DNA from: Flammeovirgaceae bacterium 311 | GTDB taxonomy: Bacteria; Bacteroidota; Bacteroidia; Cytophagales; Cyclobacteriaceae | NCBI GenBank assembly: GCA_000597885.1 | Contig: CP004371.1 | Location: 3,178,501 to 3,242,500 of the forward strand | Reading direction: 5' to 3' | Length of the DNA: 64,000 nucleotides | In this document: piece by piece, positions 34,393 through 44,050 of the stretch | Layout: each line of letters opens with the position of its first letter | Position numbering within the stretch: position 1 is the first letter of the stretch | Position numbers and translations under genes: made by a program | The notes under the pieces: model-generated | Told to the model about the DNA's origin: nothing | Databases searched by the model: none | Seen by the model: only the letters and a program-made list of their open reading frames with translations

Positions 34393-35832
34393 TCAGCTTA
34401 GGTCTGAGTAAAGAATTTTTGAATGATGCCTGCCATCCATGGGAAAATGGTTCCTGAAATGCAGTGCAAGAATGATGCCTTTTGGAAAATGGCCATTCAG
34501 CACTTTCAGGAGCTTTTCCCGCTCTGCATTCCCCAGCACAAAAATCTCAAACCCCTCTGCGAGCGATCGGGCAGCAGCATTTTCCACCCCCTCCTGATGT
34601 AGAAGCAGATGCTCTATCTGATAATGTTGAACGCCCCCATGCAACTTTTCATTGCCTTTGCGCCCCGTTAAAAACAAAATACCGTGTTCGTCTACATAGC
34701 CATAGTCGCCCGTCTGCAGCCAGCCATTAGCATCGGCAGGCACTACATGAGGCCCTCGCACCAGTACTTCTCCAACTGTGTAACCCTGCTCTGCTATCTT
34801 TCCGATAGGCAGCAGGCACCCCTCAATATCCCTACAGAACGGGCCAACGGCATAGCCCAGCTGTGGCGGGTACATTACAACGGCATTATACTTCCGAACA
34901 GCAATCGGTTCTGCTTCGGAAGATCCATAGATTACATAAAGATCTGCTTCAGGGAAGGCTTTATGGAGCCTTTGCAGCAGATGATCCGGCACCGGAGAGC
35001 CTCCAATACCCAGAGCCAAAACTGCAGGCAGGGTTAAAGATTGCTCCTCAAGATAATTTACTAATGTACGGAAGTAATAAACATTGCCCGTAAGTGTCTG
35101 TACCTTTTCCTGCAGCAGCTGTTGCACAAGCCTGGCCGGATCCATGCGTCGTATATCAAATCCAGGCAGGGCGGGCAGGATGCTAAGCACACCAATCGAA
35201 AGGTTATGAAGCAGAATGTTGGGGAAAAGCGGAAAATCGCGCTGCCGGAGCCGGGGCGGAAACTGGTTTTTCAATACCTCATGCTGTGCCTGCAACACCT
35301 GATGCGAACGATAGATTGCCTTTGCCTGCCCGGTAGAACCAGAGCTGTGGGAGATAAGGGCTGCCTGACTTCCATTGACTTTCACGGGCTGCAGCACTGA
35401 CATGTCCCCTATCACCGGCTCTTTCAGCAGCAGTTGCCGTACCCCTAATACCTTCAGCAGCAGGCGAGGCCCAAGGGGCAAAGGCTTCTGCAGCAACACT
35501 TCTTTAATGTGATGGCGCTTCAGGAGCGAAAGCAGCTGTGAGGGGACAGCTCCTGCAGGCGGAAGTACAGGTACTGCACCAGCGGCCATCACTGCCAATA
35601 TGCCACAGATGAGTTTGATCCCTACCGGGAGCGCCAGCAGTACCTTTTGACCTACTGCAATTTTCTGTTCTTTCAGCAGCTGCTGATAGGTGGCAACACT
35701 ATCAAGAATATCTCTTCCTGTAAAAGAATCCGTCAGAACGTCTTCTTCTGCCTCTTTGGGCCAGCGAATATAAACCTGCTCCGGTTGCTGGTTTAAGGTC
35801 CTGTAAATATTCTCGTAGAAGTTCTGCAGCAT
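34393..35832 (-). CDS. AMP-forming acyl/aryl ligase (ANL superfamily)
   Basis: A 479-residue adenylating enzyme: A3 P-loop HSSGSTGQAKA (162-172), A5 VIYGSSEAEPIA, A7 LQTGDYGYVDEHG, A8 LTGRKGNEKLHGG and the terminal catalytic Lys472 in GRHHSKIL. It would activate a carboxylic acid as an acyl-AMP and pass it to CoA, a carrier or an amine. Shorter than most acyl-CoA synthetases (~520-550). No carrier protein or condensing enzyme is nearby, so it is not a normal NRPS/PKS module. First gene of the minus-strand operon; the next gene starts one base after its stop. Confidence 0.83.
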   Translation of the reverse strand: MLQNFYENIYRTLNQQPEQVYIRWPKEAEEDVLTDSFTGRDILDSVATYQQLLKEQKIAVGQKVLLALPVGIKLICGILAVMAAGAVPVLPPAGAVPSQLLSLLKRHHIKEVLLQKPLPLGPRLLLKVLGVRQLLLKEPVIGDMSVLQPVKVNGSQAALISHSSGSTGQAKAIYRSHQVLQAQHEVLKNQFPPRLRQRDFPLFPNILLHNLSIGVLSILPALPGFDIRRMDPARLVQQLLQEKVQTLTGNVYYFRTLVNYLEEQSLTLPAVLALGIGGSPVPDHLLQRLHKAFPEADLYVIYGSSEAEPIAVRKYNAVVMYPPQLGYAVGPFCRDIEGCLLPIGKIAEQGYTVGEVLVRGPHVVPADANGWLQTGDYGYVDEHGILFLTGRKGNEKLHGGVQHYQIEHLLLHQEGVENAAARSLAEGFEIFVLGNAEREKLLKVLNGHFPKGIILALHFRNHFPMDGRHHSKILYSDLS

Positions 35833-36010
35833 TCAGGCATAGGGCATAGGATATTAAATGTAACAAAAGAAAAAGACCTGAAAAACCAAAAATGCTGAAT
35901 TAGCATACATGCACCAACGGCAGATAATAGCGATCACTCCTCCATCTCTGTATTATGGATGTTTTCACTCATAAAACCATAGCCTTTGAGCAACCGCAAT
36001 GGGAGTAACT

Positions 36011-36049
36011 AAATATTAAAGCCACCTTTGAAAGGTGGCTTTAATATTT
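36011..36049. terminator. Perfect 19-bp inverted repeat (bidirectional terminator)
   Basis: AAATATTAAAGCCACCTTT and its exact inverted copy flank a single central G. It lies 20 bases after the S41 peptidase stop on the minus strand. The GC core and A/T-rich flanks suit a two-way terminator. Confidence 0.7.
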
Positions 36050-36070
36050 GTGGAATGACAGAAAAGACGG

Positions 36071-37111
36071 TTACTCTGCTGCCAGATGCTGAATGGCTTT
36101 TTCCAGGGCTTCATCCTTTCCGGCTTTTACCTCTTCCGGCTTATTCTCCCACAGAAGAGTTGGGACCAAACCTTTACCTTCGTGGCTCCTGCCGCTGGCA
36201 TCTCTGAAATCGCCCACAGAAAGACTGAAGATCCAGCCGTTGTAGAGCTGCCGGCTTGGATTATCAGAAAAAGCACCGGCAGTTGTATCGCCTGCCTGCA
36301 CCACCTGGGGGAGCTCGAGCATTGCCAGCGAAAAGGTCTCGGCACCGCTTCCGGTAAAACGGGTAGTTAACAGCACGACAGGCTTATCCCTTAACTCTCC
36401 ACCACCCAATGGTTCTACCCACCAGCTGGTCCAGTCGGTAAAATCAGTAAGATTGGGGCCTGAACGTTTACGGGTTTTCATGTAGAGGTACTTCTCATGG
36501 GCAAAATACCCGGCCAGCTGCTGCCCTACAGGATCCTGTCCGCCCGGCGCATCGCGGATATCCAGCACAATGCCTTTTGCTTTTTTTAGAGCAGGTGCTA
36601 TTTCATTCATGGCTTCATCAACATCAGCAATCTTTACCATAAAATGATCTACATGTATGTAACCAATGCTGTCTGACAACCAGCCCCAGTCAAATACCTG
36701 CCCTGCCTGATTGTGAGAGTATAGATAGTTTTCCTTAACCACATCAAAGCTATAATCCTCCTGGTGACTAATACCATTCTCCAGATCCACACTCCAGCGA
36801 GCTAAGGCAGGATTGGTAGGAAAAAGCGTAACGTGTGCATCATTCAATATTGCCAGCATGCTGGTAGTTACAGTATAAAACTGTTCCTCCGACATGCCCT
36901 CATGCACCTGCGGCCTGTAGACCGCATATACTGAATCCCAGTTTATTTTTTTTACCTCAAAAAGACCATAATAGTCGTGAAAGTCCTGCCACAGCAACTC
37001 AAAATTACTAACCGGATCTTTTTTCAGAGGCGGTTCATTTACCAAACTGTCTTCACAGGAACAAAGGGCAAATCCGAATAAGATGCCTATTATTAAAAAT
37101 ATATTTTTCAT
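36071..37111 (-). CDS. S41-family peptidase lipoprotein
   Basis: A 346-residue C-terminal-processing-type serine peptidase. The N-terminus is a lipoprotein signal with lipobox ALCSC. The S41 core shows GIVLDIRDAPGGQDPVG, VVLLTTRFTGSGAETFSLAM (Ser in the SGAE block) and GAFSDNPSRQL. No PDZ domain is obvious, so it resembles Tsp/TRI-like small S41 proteins rather than CtpA. Probably periplasm-facing or surface-anchored. Six bases separate it from the upstream gene, which also encodes an exported protein. Confidence 0.83.
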   Translation of the reverse strand: MKNIFLIIGILFGFALCSCEDSLVNEPPLKKDPVSNFELLWQDFHDYYGLFEVKKINWDSVYAVYRPQVHEGMSEEQFYTVTTSMLAILNDAHVTLFPTNPALARWSVDLENGISHQEDYSFDVVKENYLYSHNQAGQVFDWGWLSDSIGYIHVDHFMVKIADVDEAMNEIAPALKKAKGIVLDIRDAPGGQDPVGQQLAGYFAHEKYLYMKTRKRSGPNLTDFTDWTSWWVEPLGGGELRDKPVVLLTTRFTGSGAETFSLAMLELPQVVQAGDTTAGAFSDNPSRQLYNGWIFSLSVGDFRDASGRSHEGKGLVPTLLWENKPEEVKAGKDEALEKAIQHLAAE

Positions 37112-37117
37112 GACAGA

Positions 37118-37960
37118 TTACTTTTTAGGAAACAGGTAGAGAAATGAAATATTGTAGGCACTTTCGGCCATGGTAAAGGGGCGGGGGTCTTTTTCGCGTA
37201 ACCAGTTAAGCTGATAGCTGGCCGCTGCAGTAGTACGGAGCCCCATACGGTACTGGTACTGCACCTCTGCCTGTACCCCCTGCAGTTTGTTGAGGGTTTG
37301 CCAGCGGGTGTTATGCTTCAGGAAAGCACCCTCCAGGTTTTCATTAGGCTGTGTGAGTGTGCCATGATAGGGCGGGCGGGTAACCAATCCTAAAACAGCG
37401 GTAGAAATGTTTGCCTCGAACTGATGGCGTGTAGCCGCAGCATAGGTTACACGCAGCTGTGGGCTTAGCGATACCATGTTCATTAAACCGGCAGTTACAA
37501 ATCCCTGCGGATACAGTAACTGCTCAGTAATGGCAGCGCCGGCAGAAAACTGCAGCTTATCAGAATTACCCAGGGCATACCAGTAGCCTAGTTTAACAGT
37601 AGGAGATATTATGCTCCCTCTGGTGGGCACCTTTGTTTCCTTAACAGAACTATCTTCTTCCAGCTCCTTAAAATAAACATAGTCGTTGGGATAGGCAGCT
37701 GGAAAATAGCTACCCAGGTTACCCTGCAGGCTTAGCTCTACCCGGGAACGCCCACCGGTGTACAGAAACTGTAAACCTACCCGCCTGTAATTTCCCTTGT
37801 ACAACAGTGGGCTCACGGCCCTGTCTACCATAGAAAAGGTACTAATGCCAAGCTGGAGGCCTACCTGGTATTTTGGGGGTTTGAAAAAACTTTCCTTCTC
37901 CTGTGCATGGCTACTCACTACCAGCAAGCAGCAACATAATGCAATCCATGTGGCTTTCAT
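37118..37960 (-). CDS. Predicted outer-membrane barrel protein
   Basis: A 280-residue protein with a signal peptide (WIALCCCLLVVSSHA-QE). The body has alternating strands with aromatic ends, for example VGLQFLYTGGRSRVELSLQG and TVKLGYWYALGNSDKLQF, and ends in a strand of the type YNISFLYLF. No family name recognised. It shares an operon with the S41 lipoprotein downstream. Confidence 0.65.
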   Translation of the reverse strand: MKATWIALCCCLLVVSSHAQEKESFFKPPKYQVGLQLGISTFSMVDRAVSPLLYKGNYRRVGLQFLYTGGRSRVELSLQGNLGSYFPAAYPNDYVYFKELEEDSSVKETKVPTRGSIISPTVKLGYWYALGNSDKLQFSAGAAITEQLLYPQGFVTAGLMNMVSLSPQLRVTYAAATRHQFEANISTAVLGLVTRPPYHGTLTQPNENLEGAFLKHNTRWQTLNKLQGVQAEVQYQYRMGLRTTAAASYQLNWLREKDPRPFTMAESAYNISFLYLFPKK

Positions 37961-38022
37961 AAAAATAAATTATACTGCAAAGAAAGGGGCTGGAACAGCC
38001 AGAATCGTCCGATCCGAACGGA

Positions 38023-39216
38023 TCAGACCTCTACCGACGCTTTCGCACCTTGTTTCTGGTAGAATTGGGAGGGGGTTTGGCCGGTAGTTTTCTTGAACAC
38101 AGCGTTGAAGGTAGACTTTGAGTTAAAGCCTGCCTCATGTGCCAGGGCCAGCAGGGTGTAATGGCCGTATTGCGGCGAGGCAGCCAACTCCTGAAATTCT
38201 GCCACACGGTATTCGTTTACAAAGTCATAGAACTTCTTCTGTATAACGCCGTTCAGCACGGCCGATACCTGGTAGCGGGGCATCTCCAGGTGCTGCGACA
38301 ACTTTACAAGATCAAGCTCAGGATCCAGGTACAGTTTATCCTCTTCCATGGCTTTGCGGATTAGCGCAGCCTGTTCTGCAAGCAGAGTATCCACAACAGC
38401 AAGAGGCACCGGTGCAGAATCTTTCAGGCCTGTTGGTTCACTGGCATCCCCTGCACTTTTCACCGCTGCGGGGGGATCCAGTGTACCCAGCATAGGATCT
38501 GCTCTGAAAAGCAGTGGCTGACCCAGTGCTTTGTACCCAATCCAGTACAGCAACACTACCACCCCAAGAAAATGATAAGGATACACGGCCGACAGGAGCG
38601 GCCAGCCCCATTTGCGGGAATAGAAGACCAGGATCGAAAATGCCAGGATCAGAAACACTCCCCACAACAGGTCCCGTAACCACAGCAGGCGCATGTGTTG
38701 CTCATCGCTGTAGAGCGAGTGAAGGCGCTGAACGTATACTCTCAGCCGCCATAAGCTGGCTGCCAGAAAAACAACATGCACCACATTGGTTGTCTGGTTC
38801 ATCCAGCCAAAATCATCGCGAAGCACCTGCTCATTATTGCTTAGATAAGCAATTTTAGCCTCTGCAGGCAGCAGGTAGTAAGGCAACATAATGCCAACAA
38901 ACAGTGCAAAAGGCAAAAACAGCAGCAGGTAGCGCCATCGCCATCTAAAACGAGGATCAGTAAGCGAGGTAGTCAGCAGGAAGATCAGCGGCCCATAGAG
39001 CAGGGGCATTGTCCAGGTAATACGGCTAAGATGAGGGTACTTCAGAAAAAAGGTGGCATTATCATTTCCTACCAGCACCAGGTGCAGCGCCATCAGGCCA
39101 AGCAGTGTACCCAGTATACGGTTGTTACGCTTGTTGGTACCTCTTGAAAAAAGTAAAAGCGCCAGCAGAATCCCCTGCCCTGCCCCTATGAATAAGATAA
39201 TGTCCAGAAGATTCAT
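38023..39216 (-). CDS. Membrane-anchored AraC-family regulator
   Basis: A 397-residue protein. The N-terminal half has about seven hydrophobic helices (DIILFIGAGQGILLALLLF at the start). A linker leads to a C-terminal AraC/XylS DNA-binding domain (YQVSAVLNGVIQKKFYDFV, then LALAHEAGFNSKSTFNAVFK and TTGQTPSQFY). This sensor-with-AraC form is frequent in Bacteroidota; it would sense a signal in the membrane and bind DNA directly. Targets could include the barrel/S41 operon it faces (inference). Confidence 0.85.
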   Translation of the reverse strand: MNLLDIILFIGAGQGILLALLLFSRGTNKRNNRILGTLLGLMALHLVLVGNDNATFFLKYPHLSRITWTMPLLYGPLIFLLTTSLTDPRFRWRWRYLLLFLPFALFVGIMLPYYLLPAEAKIAYLSNNEQVLRDDFGWMNQTTNVVHVVFLAASLWRLRVYVQRLHSLYSDEQHMRLLWLRDLLWGVFLILAFSILVFYSRKWGWPLLSAVYPYHFLGVVVLLYWIGYKALGQPLLFRADPMLGTLDPPAAVKSAGDASEPTGLKDSAPVPLAVVDTLLAEQAALIRKAMEEDKLYLDPELDLVKLSQHLEMPRYQVSAVLNGVIQKKFYDFVNEYRVAEFQELAASPQYGHYTLLALAHEAGFNSKSTFNAVFKKTTGQTPSQFYQKQGAKASVEV

Positions 39217-39353
39217 CTTATACTAAAGATACACAAATGGCAGGTAATATTTTTCGTTAGCAGTTGCCATTATTTACCAGAAGCGATTAGTGCAACATAT
39301 CATTCAGCAGAAGAAACATAAAAAATTACTACCGAAAGAGCCTGACCACAAAA

Positions 39354-39378
39354 AAAGCCACCCTGCTTGGGTGGCTTT
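39354..39378 (-). terminator. Terminator after sod
   Basis: AAAGCCACCC and GGGTGGCTTT flank a 5-base loop; on the minus strand the stem is followed by TTTTTT. It lies 40 bases after the superoxide dismutase stop. Confidence 0.75.
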
Positions 39379-39417
39379 CGATGGTTTGCCGCGTTTCGTC
39401 GGCAGATAGGTTTTTGA

Positions 39418-40029
39418 CTATCGGTTACGGGCTTGCTCAAAGCGGCGGTTCACCGCCTCCCAGTTTACTACATTCCACCAGTTGCCAACGTAGTCAACGC
39501 GCTTGTTCTGGTACTTCAGGTAGTAAGCATGCTCCCATACATCAAGACCCAGAATAGGCGTGCCTTTTTTGTCGGCTACATCCATCAGGGGGTTATCCTG
39601 ATTAGGAGTAGAGGTTACATCTACTTCTCCGTTGCCGGTAACGATCAGCCATGCCCAGCCAGAACCAAAACGGGTAGCTGCTGCATTGCTGAATTCTTCC
39701 TTGAATTTATCAAAGGAACCGAATTTCTTGTTGATGGCTTCTGCCACTGCGCCGGTAGGCTGGCCACCGCCATTAGGGCTCATTACTTCCCAGAACAGGT
39801 TGTGGTTGTAGTAGCCACCGCCATTGTTGCGCACAGCATTGTTGCCGCTTACATTCTTCAGAATTTCTTCAATGGATTTATTTTCCATATCAGTGCCCTG
39901 AATAGCTTTATTCAGGTTGTCGGTGTAGCCTTTGTGGTGACGTCCGTGGTGGATCTCCATGGTTTGCTGGTCAATGTTTGGTTCCAGCGCATTAGATGGG
40001 TACGGCAGGTTAGGTAATTCGAATGCCAT
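39418..40029 (-). CDS. Fe/Mn superoxide dismutase
   Basis: A 203-residue enzyme converting superoxide to peroxide and oxygen. Metal ligands are in the expected order: His in [12 protein letters not shown] (near 27), His in [11 protein letters not shown] (near 76), and Asp and His in [12 protein letters not shown] (near 167-171). GSGWAWLIV is also diagnostic. Cytoplasmic, no signal peptide. Metal preference (Fe, Mn or cambialistic) cannot be decided safely. Monocistronic, with its own terminator. Confidence 0.95.
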   Translation of the reverse strand: MAFELPNLPYPSNALEPNIDQQTMEIHHGRHHKGYTDNLNKAIQGTDMENKSIEEILKNVSGNNAVRNNGGGYYNHNLFWEVMSPNGGGQPTGAVAEAINKKFGSFDKFKEEFSNAAATRFGSGWAWLIVTGNGEVDVTSTPNQDNPLMDVADKKGTPILGLDVWEHAYYLKYQNKRVDYVGNWWNVVNWEAVNRRFEQARNR

Positions 40030-40229
40030 AGTTTAAAAAGGTATTTAAAGGTTAAACAATGTTAATTGTGTACAAGGTACAAATTATCTGATTTCGTGAA
40101 ATTTATAGAATATTAAATAACCATCAAGAACCGGCATGATAAAATCCGGCTGCTCATAAAAATCATAGTATCTGGTACTTGAATACAAATACTCTCTGTG
40201 TTATTATTCAATAATTCTACATCCTGTCA

Positions 40230-40694
40230 TTAGAGGGAGCTGCGTCCGTTCTTTCGCAATTTTATAAAAAATTCATCAAGCAACGCACGGCATTCTGCTG
40301 CCATTAACCCCCCTTTTACTTCTGTTTTGGGGTGCAGCATAGGCACGCCCAGCTGGGCAAAGCCGCGCTTCTCATCAGTGGCTCCCCAAACTATCTTGCC
40401 TACCTGCGACCAGTACAGGGCCCCGGCACACATAGGGCAGGGCTCCAGGCTTACATAAAGCGTGCAGTCCTGCAGATACTTTGCGCCCAGGTAGTTGGCT
40501 GCCGCTGTAATGGCCAGCATTTCGGCATGGGCTGTTACATCCTGCAGGCGCTCGGTTTGGTTATAAGCCCTGGCAATAATGCGCCCCCGGCTTACTACTA
40601 CGGCTCCTACAGGTATTTCTCCCTCCTGAGCAGCATAAGAGGCCTGCTTTAAGGCCTCCCGCATATACTGCTCATCAGTATTAACCTGTAGCAT
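40230..40694 (-). CDS. tadA: tRNA adenosine(34) deaminase
   Basis: A 154-residue zinc deaminase that converts A34 to inosine in tRNA-Arg(ACG). The zinc and catalytic motif is TAHAEMLAI (HAE, with the proton-shuttling Glu), and the Cys pair is EPCPMCAGAL. Start MLQVNTDEQYMREALKQA is typical. One base separates it from the upstream exported protein gene, so both may be in one transcript. Confidence 0.93.
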   Translation of the reverse strand: MLQVNTDEQYMREALKQASYAAQEGEIPVGAVVVSRGRIIARAYNQTERLQDVTAHAEMLAITAAANYLGAKYLQDCTLYVSLEPCPMCAGALYWSQVGKIVWGATDEKRGFAQLGVPMLHPKTEVKGGLMAAECRALLDEFFIKLRKNGRSSL

Positions 40695-40695
40695 G

Positions 40696-41277
40696 CTATA
40701 GTGTTTTCTTTAATCTGATAGATTCCATCACCGCTTCGGCAACAGGCGACCACTGCTGCTGCTGGTTGGCCGGTGCTGTAAGGGTAAATACCACTACTTT
40801 ACCATTTACCAGCCCATAGGCAATATTGGTGTACACCTGCATGGGCTTGGTTTTCCTGAGGGTATTTTCCTGCTCTGTATCGGCTACCGTGCCTACATAT
40901 TCAAAAACGGCAAAAGGTACACCTTTGATCTCCTGAATTTCTTCCCTGATCCACTGTATATCGCTGTAAAGTGTGGAAAGTGAGGCTTTATAGAAATCCT
41001 TTACCAGTGGCAAATCAAAATGCTGCCATTGGTTTGTAGAGAGGTTTACACTGAAATCAACCTGCTTGCTGGGGTTTGAGTAGAGCGCCAGCGGCTTGCG
41101 CGACGAAACATATTTTGCCATCATCTCCTGCTCGCTTACCGGCGTAAACTCTGCCGGCAATGATACGGTAATGGCATCGTGTACTTTTGTTTTTACCAGT
41201 TTGGTATTTTGTGCTGCCGCCTCAAAGTAGAGCACCAGCGCAACCAGTGCCATGCATAACACCTGTATGTTTTTCAT
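40696..41277 (-). CDS. Exported hypothetical protein
   Basis: A 193-residue protein with a signal peptide (VLCMALVALVLYFEAAAQN). The mature part is predicted alpha/beta, with HDAITVSLPAEFTPVSEQEM and AYGLVNGKVVVFTLTAP, recalling the periplasmic PsbP/DUF1795-like fold that holds small lipoprotein-like proteins. No catalytic residues are evident. Adjacent to tadA. Confidence 0.6.
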   Translation of the reverse strand: MKNIQVLCMALVALVLYFEAAAQNTKLVKTKVHDAITVSLPAEFTPVSEQEMMAKYVSSRKPLALYSNPSKQVDFSVNLSTNQWQHFDLPLVKDFYKASLSTLYSDIQWIREEIQEIKGVPFAVFEYVGTVADTEQENTLRKTKPMQVYTNIAYGLVNGKVVVFTLTAPANQQQQWSPVAEAVMESIRLKKTL

Positions 41278-41386
41278 AATTCGAAATTAGCTCTTTCAGC
41301 TCTTTAACGTGCAAACTCCGGGCCATATTCTTTCGTTCCGCAGCGGTATTTCTGGGCTTTGCCTTACGTTTCTGCTCCTAATCACT

Positions 41387-41394
41387 TATTTTTG
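41387..41394 (+). promoter_or_regulatory. Possible -7 element upstream of aspS
   Basis: TATTTTTG lies 28 bases upstream of the aspS ATG. A TTTG at 41358 is 25 bases away, longer than the usual 19-21, so support is partial. Confidence 0.35.
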
Positions 41395-41421
41395 AGCCCT
41401 ACGAAACATTAGCGCCATATT

Positions 41422-43176
41422 ATGCTACGCACCCATACCAACGGCGAGCTCCGCCTCGAAGATAAAGGAAAAGAAGTTACCCTCAGCGGCTGGGCCCAAA
41501 CCATCCGCAACAAAGGTTCTGTGATCTGGATAGACCTGCGCGACCGCTGGGGCCTTACCCAGCTTATTTTTGAGGAGGGTGTATCGGACCCCAAACTGCT
41601 GCAGCAGGCCGCCGAAGTAGGCCGCGAATGGGTACTGCAGGTAAGCGGCGAGGTAATTGAACGCTACAACAAAAACCCAAACATGCCCACGGGCGATATT
41701 GAAATACGGGTAAAAGCGCTGGTGGTGCTGAACAAAGCCAAAACGCCACCCTTCCAGATTGAAGATGAAACCGATGGCGGTGAAGAACTGCGCGCCAAGT
41801 ACCGCTACCTGGACCTGCGCCGCACCCCCGTACGTAATAACCTCATCCTGCGCCATAAGCTGGCCCAGGAAACCCGCCGCTACCTCGACAGCCAGCTGTT
41901 TATTGAGGTTGAAACTCCCGTGCTCATCAAAAGCACTCCGGAAGGTGCCCGCGACTTTGTGGTGCCAAGCCGCATGAACCCGGGCGAGTTTTACGCCCTG
42001 CCCCAGTCACCCCAGACCTTTAAGCAGCTCCTGATGGTTAGCGGCTTTGACCGCTACTTCCAGATTGTAAAATGTTTCCGCGACGAAGACCTGCGTGCCG
42101 ACCGCCAGCCGGAATTTACGCAGATAGACTGCGAAATGGCTTTCGTTACCCAGGAGGATATTCTGAACACCTTCGAGGGACTGATCCGCCACCTGTTCCA
42201 GACTGTAAAAGGTATCGACATTGGCGAAGTACCTCGCATGACCTACGATGAAGCCATGCGCCGCTTTGGTTCCGATAAGCCTGACCTCCGCTTCGGCATG
42301 GAATTTACAGAGCTGAACGACGTGGCCCAGAATAAAGGATTCCAGGTATTTGACCAGGCAGAGCTGGTGGTAGGTATTGCCGCGCCCGGTATTGCAGAGT
42401 ATACCCGCAAGCAGCTGGATGCCCTTACCGATTATGTAAAGCGCCCTCAGATAGGCATGAAAGGCCTGGTATGGGTACGCTATAACAGCGATGGCACTTT
42501 AAAATCAAGTGTAGACAAGTTCTATGCGGAAGAAGACCTGAAAGCCTGGGCACAGAAAATGGGCGCCCAGCCCGGCGACCTGCTGCTGGTGTTAAGCGGC
42601 GAAAGGGACAAAACCCGCAAAGCCCTTAGCGAACTGCGTCTGCACCTCGGCAACGAGCTTGGCCTGCGCAAAAACGACGAGTTTAAGCCCCTCTGGGTGC
42701 TGGACTTTCCGCTATTGGAGTGGGACGAGGAGACGAAACGCTACCACGCCATGCACCACCCCTTTACCTCGCCCAAACCAGAGGACATGGGCAAGCTGGA
42801 GAGCGATCCGGGGGCAGTACGTGCCAATGCGTATGACCTTGCCATGAATGGCGTGGAAATTGGCGGCGGCTCTATCCGTATTCACGACAGAGCTACGCAG
42901 GCGCGTATGTTCAAGCTGCTTGGCTTTAGCGAAGAAGAAGCCCGGAAGCAGTTCGGCTTCCTGATGGAAGCATTCGAATACGGCGCTCCTCCGCATGGTG
43001 GCATTGCCTTTGGCTTCGACCGCCTCTGCTCGCTCATGGGTGGCCAGCAAAGCATCCGCGATTTCATTGCCTTCCCAAAAAACAACAGCGGCCGCGATGT
43101 AATGATCGATACGCCTTCTAGTATCTCTGAAGAGCAGTTGAGGGAACTGGAGCTGGCGGTTAAGAGGAGTAATTAA
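41422..43176 (+). CDS. aspS: Aspartyl-tRNA synthetase
   Basis: A 584-residue class IIb synthetase. N-terminal OB fold for anticodon binding ([20 protein letters not shown]), motif 2 [18 protein letters not shown], the bacterial GAD insertion in the middle ([14 protein letters not shown]), and motif 3 [13 protein letters not shown]. Charges tRNA-Asp; whether it also charges tRNA-Asn cannot be told from the sequence alone. Full length, normal start. Confidence 0.97.
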   Translation: MLRTHTNGELRLEDKGKEVTLSGWAQTIRNKGSVIWIDLRDRWGLTQLIFEEGVSDPKLLQQAAEVGREWVLQVSGEVIERYNKNPNMPTGDIEIRVKALVVLNKAKTPPFQIEDETDGGEELRAKYRYLDLRRTPVRNNLILRHKLAQETRRYLDSQLFIEVETPVLIKSTPEGARDFVVPSRMNPGEFYALPQSPQTFKQLLMVSGFDRYFQIVKCFRDEDLRADRQPEFTQIDCEMAFVTQEDILNTFEGLIRHLFQTVKGIDIGEVPRMTYDEAMRRFGSDKPDLRFGMEFTELNDVAQNKGFQVFDQAELVVGIAAPGIAEYTRKQLDALTDYVKRPQIGMKGLVWVRYNSDGTLKSSVDKFYAEEDLKAWAQKMGAQPGDLLLVLSGERDKTRKALSELRLHLGNELGLRKNDEFKPLWVLDFPLLEWDEETKRYHAMHHPFTSPKPEDMGKLESDPGAVRANAYDLAMNGVEIGGGSIRIHDRATQARMFKLLGFSEEEARKQFGFLMEAFEYGAPPHGGIAFGFDRLCSLMGGQQSIRDFIAFPKNNSGRDVMIDTPSSISEEQLRELELAVKRSN

Positions 43177-43185
43177 ATAATACAG

Positions 43186-43215
43186 GAGCCTCTGTTTATT
43201 CAGAGGCTCTTTTTT
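43186..43215 (+). terminator. Terminator after aspS
   Basis: GAGCCTCTG - 6-base loop - CAGAGGCTC followed by TTTTTT, ten bases past the stop: a classic intrinsic terminator. Confidence 0.85.
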
Positions 43216-43346
43216 GTGCCCCTATAAAACAAAAGCTGCCGGTTTGGTAGAATCACAGCTTCTGCATATTTCCAAACCTTCTGTTGTAGGCTCTATATTA
43301 AAAGCTAAAAATTTATCTCTATAAGCTTAACCATTTTACGCCTTTC

Positions 43347-43979
43347 ATGATGAATAAGTGTTTTTTCTTCCTGATCAGCTTCCTGCTCTTCTGTTTCAGC
43401 ATTTCAACTTCCAAAGCGCAAACCGCAAATTTTATGGTAAAAGCAGGAATTGGCTGGGCTACTATTCTGAATTCACCTCAAAGCGATGAGAATGGTTTTA
43501 AACCTGAGAGCCGTTTAGCTGCTCATTTGGGTGTTGGAATAAGAAAAAGTTATACAGATAAAATAGGTGTACAAGGCGAACTCCTCTTTCTACAACAAGG
43601 GGCCAATCTTGCTAAAGATGATTCACTGACCTTAAACTTTAATTCAGCAGGATTATCAGCGCTGGTGTTTTATAAAATTGTACCTGCACTGGAACTGGAG
43701 ATAGGAGTACAACCTACCTATACATTTTCTCTTAAAAACAACTATGACAAGGACTTAAGTAATGTGTGGACTAACTGGCGCTTTGATGGGGCCTTGCTGC
43801 TAGGCATGCGATACCTGATTACGGATAGCTTTGCCATCGCCCCCCGAATCAGGTATGGCGTACGACCAATAAAAACCAACTTCTTCTACACCACTGATGG
43901 AGTATCATATATTACAGTTGAAAACCGATACAACCACTTTAATGCCGGCATTTCTTTTGAATACATCTTTGGCAATTAA
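43347..43979 (+). CDS. PorT-like outer-membrane barrel protein
   Basis: A 210-residue protein with a signal peptide (FFFLISFLLFCFSISTSKA) and an eight-stranded-barrel pattern: KAGIGWATILNS, GVGIRKSYTDKIGVQGELLF, ALVFYKIVPALELEIGVQPT, ending with HFNAGISFEYIF (terminal aromatic). This is the outer-membrane-protein beta-barrel (PorT-like) family, abundant and diverse in Cytophagales. Specific role unknown. Convergent with the mannonate dehydratase gene. Confidence 0.75.
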   Translation: MMNKCFFFLISFLLFCFSISTSKAQTANFMVKAGIGWATILNSPQSDENGFKPESRLAAHLGVGIRKSYTDKIGVQGELLFLQQGANLAKDDSLTLNFNSAGLSALVFYKIVPALELEIGVQPTYTFSLKNNYDKDLSNVWTNWRFDGALLLGMRYLITDSFAIAPRIRYGVRPIKTNFFYTTDGVSYITVENRYNHFNAGISFEYIFGN

Positions 43980-43986
43980 TACACAT

Positions 43987-44030
43987 AAAGAAAAGACCCG
44001 CTACCTTTGTAGACAGCGGGCCTTTTCTTT
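43987..44030. terminator. Bidirectional terminator between convergent genes
   Basis: AAAGAAAAGACCCGCT pairs with AGCGGGCCTTTTCTTT around a short loop (one mismatch). A-rich and T-rich sides let it work in both directions. Confidence 0.8.
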
Positions 44031-44050
44031 ACCAAACCGGCCTGATGCAT

